DNA of 64,000 nucleotides from Brachypodium distachyon (lineage: Eukaryota; Streptophyta; Magnoliopsida; Poales; Poaceae): the NCBI RefSeq assembly GCF_000005505.3, contig NC_016134.3, positions 28,843,584-28,907,583 on the forward strand. The letters run 5' to 3'. Below are positions 57,901-64,000 of the stretch, piece after piece. The notes under the pieces are model-generated. The model worked only from the letters and a program-made list of their open reading frames with translations, was not told where the DNA came from and did no database searches. The position numbers and the translations under genes were made by a program. Within the stretch, counting starts at the first letter, position 1. Each line of letters begins with the position of its first letter.

Positions 57901-59697
57901 CATATAGTTCCCTAGTTCTCCTATGCAATTCAGAACATAGAATAAATTTTTTATGTGCTTGTCTTTTCCTCCTTCCTGATGCACTCATGGGAGGGAAGAT
58001 CCTATTTATTCAATATTTACATTTAAATAATGGCAATAATGGCAGTGTGATGAGTATCTTCCATTGAGGAAGGGGCAAGGTGCTTACGGAAAATTTAATA
58101 TCAAGATCACAAAGACCAAACATGACGGTCAGTTATTGTTGCGCATGGTGAAGGTGCATTCTAACGAGGTAAAGATATACTAAAACTAGTATATTGTTTG
58201 TATATGGTTTGCCTCCTTGTTCTTGATAAAAGTGTTAAGATGTGCTGTACAAGCGAAGGACTATTTTCTTCCATGTTTTGGATATGTTATTTTGTACAAA
58301 TGCACAGACTTAATTCTTTTTTAGGATCGGTTAACAGTGGATAGTACTTCCATTTAGAGGAGCTTGATGTAATTCACATTTGAGGAAAAATTCCTTTCAT
58401 ATAACATGTTGAATTATATCTCAGGAATGGTTATACTATTGCTGGACAGAAAATTTCTCATTCTGTTAGGATGCTCATGCTTAAACTTTGGTGGTACGCG
58501 GTAGTGAAGGTTTCAGTTCAGCTTTTAAGGCATAGATCCATCATAAGCTATGATGGGATACATGTTAGCTTTACACCACTGGTGCATATTTGTCATATTG
58601 CTACACATATTGGACATTCTGTAGCTTGCAACATTAACTTAATCGTACAAGAGTTGCTGCATTGCTGACTGATCATTCTTCATTTTTCAGTCAGATAGAG
58701 TGCATACTGTTCTCCACATCCAGCACTCTACATGGCCTGACCATGGTGTGCCAAATGACAGCAAGACTGTACGAGACATTCTAAAAAGATTACATTCCGT
58801 TCCAAAAGAGCATCCTATTGTTGCACATTGCAGGTTTGATTGAAATTAATAGCATGATTCCCTTTTCACCCTTTTCCACACTCAAATAGTATTCCATTCC
58901 CTGTCTTTTTTCTGCAGTGCGGGCATTGGGAGAACTGGTGCTTATATCACCATCCATAACACAATAGAGAGGATTTTACTTGGTGAACAAACTGCCATGG
59001 ATCTTGCTGAAACTGTCAGGAATTTTAGGTCCCAGCGACCTGGAATGGTCCAAACAGAGGTGCAGTTGGTTTTTCTTTATTTCTGTTTCTAAATCAGTGA
59101 TAGGATCCTCTCAGCTCAAGTTGATTGATTAATGAAGTGTTCTAGGCAGGTGCTAAATAGATCATTAAAGTGTTTAATGAAGTTCATATAGAAACTTTCT
59201 CAATTAATATACAGGTAGCTCATGGACAAGATAGATTAATAAAACGTCTTAGGCAGGATATTATCCTTTTACCAGTGCCTAGAGCATCAGGGCATGTCCA
59301 GTGCTAAACTCCTGGATAGGCGCTTAAACCTGAACAAAAGAAAAGAAAAAATTAAACATCCGCTAAGAGTTTGGGCTTCCAATGCTGGGCGCAATTCCAG
59401 GCGCTAAAAGCTGGCTCCGTTTTTTACGCCGCAGAGAGAAAAAGCATCAAGCGCTCGGCGATTCATTTTGCGCCAGCGCCAGCCTAAGACTGGGATTAAG
59501 GGTAGCAGGGGCCAGATCATTGCGATTTATTTCCCTAGCGCCTCGCTAAGCGTCAGCGCTGTACATGGCCTTACAAAGTATACTGGCTACTAGCACTATG
59601 TATCCTAACAGCACTTTCTTCTGCTTTGCAGGACCAATTCAAGTTTTGCTATCATGCAGTTGTGGATGAGCTGAAAGATCTGGTTACAAAGTTATAG
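54980..59697 (+). CDS. PTP1: Protein tyrosine phosphatase, PTP1 type; first exon lacks ATG
   Basis: Eight exons: 54980-55321, 56987-57080, 57176-57258, 57341-57478, 58046-58168, 58691-58833, 58918-59059 and 59632-59697. The product is a cytosolic or nuclear classical PTP of about 376 aa that removes phosphate from tyrosines; in Arabidopsis PTP1 acts on MAP kinases. Motifs: [13 protein letters not shown] (phosphotyrosine loop region), NDYINASLI, the WPD loop (WPDHGVP, D about residue 277) and the signature [10 protein letters not shown] with catalytic Cys about 307 and Arg about 313. The N-terminus is a basic, proline/serine-rich extension. There is no ATG in any frame from 54625 to the end of exon 1. 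The proposed start is ACG at 54980 in the context CCACC-ACG-GCG, in frame with all exons, where ATG would be expected. The exons themselves show no lesions. Start certainty is low, family certainty high. Confidence 0.92.
59290..59570. mobile_element. Tourist/Harbinger-type MITE in PTP intron 7, 281 bp
   Basis: The left end GGGCATGTCCAGTGCTAA and the reverse complement of the right end GGCCATGTACAGCGCTGA are imperfect TIRs related to the element at 10522. The flanks TCA and TTA do not match exactly. The interior is unusually GC-rich with repeated GGCGC motifs. Confidence 0.7.
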
Positions 59698-60147
59698 CAC
59701 GGAACCATTTTTTAGGTAGGTTTTATGCAGAAACATGCGTGACATACCACTCTGACACTTTCGTCTCATGTGTACAGCCCTTTCTTCTCGTGCATAAAGG
59801 TTTGAGGCTCTTACAGTGGGCACTTGAGATTTACTGGCTACTAGAGTTTGTTGTTTAAGAATATGGGCAAGCCCATATGTTCCAACAAATATTTCCATGG
59901 TAGCAGCAGTCTGCACTCTGCAGCTACCAGCAAGCAATTGCTGTTTACCCCTCTCTCTCAAAAATAAATAAATATATGAAAAAACCTGCTCTGCAGGGAT
60001 TAGTTGGGATGCTCTGATAAACAAGGTGCTTCAGGAGGATAATTTTATGCATTGATTGAGCAATTAAAATTACCTAATGAGTAATACAGATTAGGTTGTC
60101 TACATGCACGGATGCACCCCTCCCTTATAGTGTCTTCTGCTTTGCAG

Positions 60148-60204
60148 GAACAATACAGATATGCTATCAGGCTATATTGTGGATGAGCTGAAGGATCTTG
60201 TATA
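60148..60204 (+). pseudogene. Decayed duplicate of the last PTP exon
   Basis: TTCTGCTTTGCAG followed by GAACAATACAGATATGCTAT and TTGTGGATGAGCTGAAGGAT repeats the acceptor and sequence of exon 8 (59632-59697). The copy has lost bases in its middle. If spliced to exon 7 it would read EQYRYAIRLYCG and stop at 60184-60186, instead of [21 protein letters not shown] (21 residues; given here only by its first and last parts as DQFKFCYH and DLVTKL). Confidence 0.75.
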
Positions 60205-60880
60205 AAATTTGTCGGTACCGAGTTCCTTGTTCAGCTGGAAGCTTTTCTAACTTTCCCTGACCAGAAGTTGGTTATTTCGGACATAACCATTCCCCGATCG
60301 TTCCTTGTCCTGTATTCATCTCTACTATTCTTCATTCTGAACTGTACTGGAGATTTGGAATATCAAAGTGGTAAGGCACTACGGACCTTGTTTGTTTTTT
60401 ACTAGATGAATGAAGCGAACTCAAATGTGCAGAGAATTAAGGTTTTGATACGGCTGGTGTTAATAGTATTAGATAGTTTGTCTTCCCTCAAGTAGAAAAT
60501 GATTTGACACTTAAGGTGCAAAAAGGGGGAAAAATATTGTAATGGCATTTCACTTTGTCTCATCTTATGAGTTGTCGTGTCCGGGCAACACAGATTTCTA
60601 AATTGCCAAACGAATTTTTAAGAACATGTATGTGTCATATATATGATTATCAATTTTTTGTCCAACGGTATTGGTCTAGCTACTTGTTTCCTACGTATGC
60701 AGTTTAGAAGATTAGTGCATTGTGTTTTCTATATGGACGAGCAAAGCTTCAAATACAGTCATAAACTGCTTCCAACGTGAGTGCATTATGCTTTCTACAC
60801 AAGTGAACAAAGCTTCTTTAGAAACGAAGCAAATTTTGGTTGCACTGGAAGCAAATATGAGTGGCACTGAAAACAAAATT
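60205..60880. other. PTP 3' flank, no gene found
   Basis: AT-rich sequence downstream of the duplicated exon; probable alternative 3' UTR and intergenic DNA. Nothing coding recognised. Confidence 0.4.
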
Positions 60881-61013
60881 AGGTCATGTTTGTTTGGACA
60901 TCTGTTTCAGATTTTGATGCTTCTAGCTCTCTACGTGTAAACGGGAGAAGTACTTTTTAGAGAGTTAGAAGCACCAAAAGATGGAGCAGAACCCCAACAA
61001 ACTGATCGAAGCC
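60881..61013. mobile_element. Small hAT-like MITE, about 133 bp
   Basis: GGTCATGTTTGTTTGGACAT at the left faces an inverted counterpart at the right (CCCAACAAACTGATCGAAGCC by position). The inner arms GATGCTTCTAGCTCTCTA and TAGAGAGTTAGAAGCACC are nearly perfect complements, giving a long hairpin. Non-coding. Confidence 0.65.
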
Positions 61014-61349
61014 AAAAAAAAGTAAGGTTATCTAATTAGGTCCATTGTCAATTGATCTATCGGTTGATAAGAGGTTAGTCTTAAAACACTTACCTAGTTC
61101 ACAAAGAAGATGCAATTTTGAGATGAGCTTAGTAAAACATTGAAATTTTGACATGCTCTCTTGCACATAAATTTGACTTTTGGCTCATGTTGTGAGGTGC
61201 CATTCAATCCAGGGAACATATAATTTAGAATCAGTCATTTAAATCCTTCTGGATGGACATGGATGTGTCTCGACAATTAACAATCCAGGGAGTATTACTT
61301 TTTTCTACTATTTTTGTCTCGACAATCCAGGGGTATTGCTTTTTTCTTA

Positions 61350-61440
61350 CTCGCTCTGTCCCATATTAAGTGACTCAAAATTATCTAAATATAGACGTAT
61401 CTATATACTAAAATACGTTTAGATACATTAGAGACAACAA
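61350..61440. mobile_element. 5' part of a Stowaway MITE
   Basis: CTCGCTCTGTCCCATATTAAG after a TA, with the internal TACGTTTAGATACATTAGAG piece, matches the family at 18754. The right terminus is missing or unrecognisable. Confidence 0.7.
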
Positions 61441-61701
61441 AACTCAGCGGACTCCGAACATTCTCAGGCCATCTATGGTGCTAACCGTCCGATTAAACGC
61501 CACTATGATCGCCCACCGTCGGATCCCATTAACTGAGCCGCTGCTCCTCCAGAAAAATCGGAAAGTTTTGGTTAACTGGGCCGGCGGCCCATTGTCCAAC
61601 TGAAAAAACATTGCCCTCCCGTCTGCCGATCTCTCCTCTCTGCTGCATCGCATCAGCTCGCCTGGTTCGCCTCCCCTTTCGTGTGTCTCCCCCAGCCTTC
61701 A

Positions 61702-61774
61702 ATGGCGGCAGTGGCAGCCAGCTTCGATTCCTCTTCCCCCGTTTCCTATGGTCCTTCGCCTCCCGTCCTTAAAG
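61702..61774 (+). CDS. Possible first exon of an unknown gene
   Basis: An ATG in a good context (TTCAATGGCGGCA) opens MAAVAASFDSSSPVSYGPSP in a GC-rich stretch after a pyrimidine-rich 5' region. A possible donor follows AAAGATG at about 61775 (GTAATGG). No downstream exon of a recognisable family was found up to 64000, and the frame itself continues to a stop near 61971. It could be the start of a gene beyond the window, a gene fragment or chance. Confidence 0.25.
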
Positions 61775-61831
61775 ATGGTAATGGAGGTCCATCACTCTCC
61801 CTCTTGTCTCACCTCTTTTTCCTTGATCGAC

Positions 61832-61851
61832 CTATATATATATATATATAT
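61832..61851. repeat. (TA)n microsatellite
   Basis: An uninterrupted TA dinucleotide run of about 20 bp. It is read through in the 61681-61971 frame as an IYIYIY stretch, which argues against that part being coding. Confidence 0.85.
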
Positions 61852-61971
61852 CCAGAACCTCCATTGGACGGCGATCAGTTCGGTGGAGGAGAAACCCTGC
61901 CTCCGGTGTCTAGGGATGGCCACGGCGAGCAGCCACGCGACTATGCGGTCGCTTCTCTGAGAGCTCATTGA

Positions 61972-64000
61972 CTGCCATGGTGCTCGGCCGGCAGCTTCTG
62001 GCAAGCTGCTGACCCCTTCACCCCACCCTCCCCTCGGGTGACCCACACCAGTAGGGTGATATGGTACCTCCACTCCCCCTATGGCCCTTCTTCTTCCCGT
62101 GCAGCTGGATGGGCAACGAGACCACTCACCCGGTCTCAAAGCACTCAAACGATCTGCTGATGGATGGAAGTAGCAATATTCTTGCTGGCTAATTTCTGGG
62201 TTCCTCTTTTCTTTGTAGATTACATCCATTCCTATGTAATGTTCATCTGTTTAATTTTTGCCTCCTCCACTTTAGAACATTCAGGTGTTGGATCTACAGG
62301 CTTTAACATTGTTTTTTCAAACATTACCGAAGGGACATGGCCGCATGACAAGCTAGCGAATCCAAGCTGACTGATGGGCTACGGACCTACGGTATCCACT
62401 GGTATAGATTGTGTATGTCATATAGTTGAAACCAAATTAGGGACATCAATGTGTATTTTATTTTGTATCATATTACGACGAGGGGTTTTGATTGGAGTTA
62501 CAATAGAACTTGCAGTTCAGGTCAACGATACATATATTTTCAGTGCTAAATCATGATCTTTTGAATTCAGCTCACTTGCTTCTGGCTACAAATTAACGGC
62601 TGGTTGATTGCTTGGCTACCTTATCTTTTGAGTTCTTTCAGTAGGCTCAAAGGTATACATGCAGGCTTAAAAGTAAGAAAATGGTTCTTTTAGCTACAAA
62701 ATGTCACCTGGAAAGTTGGAAGGAATATAAACAAGTTCCGTGTCTGCATTTCAGTAAATTAGATTGATACGGAGGGGTCAGGCCTAATTTTTTTATTTAG
62801 CATTCTATACATGAGTCTGCCACGGTGCCACCCTTTTGGTTCCACTTTCATGTTCAGTTTTGGTGTTCTACGATTCTTGTTTGATAATCTATATTTTTGT
62901 AAGTGTGCATCTCAGACTGGTTGTGGTCATGTATGGACAGATTTGCTATTTGGACATATCTGCTTTGCTGGTTGTTCCTTTTTTTCTGAGGAGGGATTGT
63001 CATCCTCGGCCTCAAGCCTCATTGTTGAAAAGAAACGTTAATGGATCCAGATAAAGGGCTATATAAACCAACTAGAGATGGTCACACGGGAAATATTTAT
63101 CCTATATGGGTGGCAGCCACGTTGCTGAAGCCAATGACCCGCTAGGGTGGCAGCTAGGGTGATTTCTCCCGGGTCGCCCCCTACTGAAAGGGACACGGGA
63201 TCTCTTCTTTTCTGAACTTCACTTCATTTTACTCTCAGTAATTTTCATAGAATAATTAGTGCAAATGCATCATGAACATAGAATGAACTTAATTGCAACA
63301 AATTGTTTGCACGAATGGATTTGATCAGAAGATATTTGAGAGCACCGTCCACTTCCATGAGAAAACAAATCAAACATATGGTAGCGGTTTATTTCCATGG
63401 TGCTTATGTCACTTTCCAAATCCATGTATAAGGACATGTTATTTAATACAATATAATTTCCATTTCTAATGCATTTGTCATTACAATTTCTATATCCACT
63501 ACATCATCGTATTACACCCGAACCTATTCTTTGCAAATACAAGGTCGGGCGTGGCAATGCGCGCCATTATGTTCTAGTGTCACTTAATATGGGACGGAGC
63601 GAGTATATTTTTGTGTTTTCAAAACCTCATGGACCAGAGAGATTTGTATTGTTTTTTTTTGTTCCACCAGACCACATGTCAGTTGCCCCAAGTCAATTGA
63701 CCCACGTCATTGGATCCGTCTCTCCTAATAAGATATCCGGTTGGGTTGGTGCAGATGTGATGTCCAGTACTTTATGCCTACCAGATTCATCTTGATTCAA
63801 AACTGTCTTATTTGTCCTTTTGAATTTGGTTTTGTCTTAAGTTAAACTTCTAAAACCTGAATAAAGTTTTAGAAAAATATGTTAATATCAAATGACTAAA
63901 CTGTAAAGATATATATCATGAGACTTTTAATAAGGCTAATTTAGAATTGTAAATGTGGATAGATTTTTCTGTAAATATGGTCAAATTTTAATTTTTGACT
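61972..64000. other. Intergenic sequence with a MITE end, no supported gene
   Basis: No family-like coding sequence. A Stowaway right terminus (TCACTTAATATGGGACGGAGCGAG) lies at about 63578-63603 before TA, without its left half. Confidence 0.4.
63578..63603. mobile_element. Stowaway MITE right end
   Basis: GTGTCACTTAATATGGGACG followed by GAGCGAG and TA matches the right terminus of the element at 18754. No left terminus nearby. Confidence 0.6.

Noticed and set aside
1..64000. CRISPR arrays, tRNA/rRNA genes, operons or bacterial mobile elements
   Set aside because: None seen; intron-containing plant genes and grass transposons explain the recognisable content.

Overview
The window looks like nuclear DNA of a grass, probably a pooid such as Brachypodium or a relative. 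The evidence is spliced genes with GT-AG introns, GC-rich first exons beside AT-rich introns, many short Stowaway/Tourist/hAT-type MITEs (several sharing the CTCCCTCCG terminus common in grasses), and Copia and Gypsy remnants. The species call is an inference; no bacterial or organellar features were seen.

Layout, left to right. (1) 1-2672: a decayed minus-strand Ty1/Copia element ends 23 bp before an exon of (2) FANCM, 2696-6388 plus strand. Only the end of the helicase domain and the C-terminal part of FANCM are inside the window. (3) 6389-16300: a gene-poor stretch with MITEs, a duplicated MITE end and a large hairpin element at 14651-15469. (4) 16467-17454: a three-exon R2R3-MYB of subgroup 4 (repressor type), with clustered ACCTACC motifs upstream. 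(5) 17455-39033: a long repeat-rich stretch. It holds a retroposed GC-rich insertion (21716-23050), a Gypsy element cut off after the RNase H domain (28312-31780), an AT-rich array of about seven 130-bp repeats (34320-35190), a 128-bp tandem duplication next to a CACTA-like terminus, and inverted CAGGCGCCT-type sequences near 32.2 and 38.5 kb. (6) 39034-43791: a complete 12-exon TM9SF (nonaspanin/EMP70) gene ending in a KxD Golgi-retention motif. (7) 44463-44945: an RNase H-like (RVT_3) remnant. (8) 45860-53470: two tandem F-box/LRR/FBD copies, each damaged by different indels, the first with a further 961-bp internal duplication. (9) 54980-59697: an eight-exon protein tyrosine phosphatase (PTP1 type) whose first exon has no ATG, followed by a decayed copy of its last exon. 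(10) 60.9-64 kb: MITE fragments and one possible first exon.

The intact genes are unrelated housekeeping or regulatory genes: DNA repair and crossover control, phenylpropanoid repression, endomembrane transport, and tyrosine dephosphorylation. They do not form a pathway or cluster. The most notable observations are the AUG-less PTP first exon with ACG in an ideal start context; the F-box copy whose 2-bp deletion joins the upstream-ORF frame to the F-box frame; the duplicated locus that preserves an empty Stowaway site; the FANCM exon lacking AG at its expected acceptor; the long hairpin element; and the AC-element cluster before the MYB gene. I found no clearly new multi-gene system. Exon borders were placed by hand from reading-frame continuity and splice dinucleotides.
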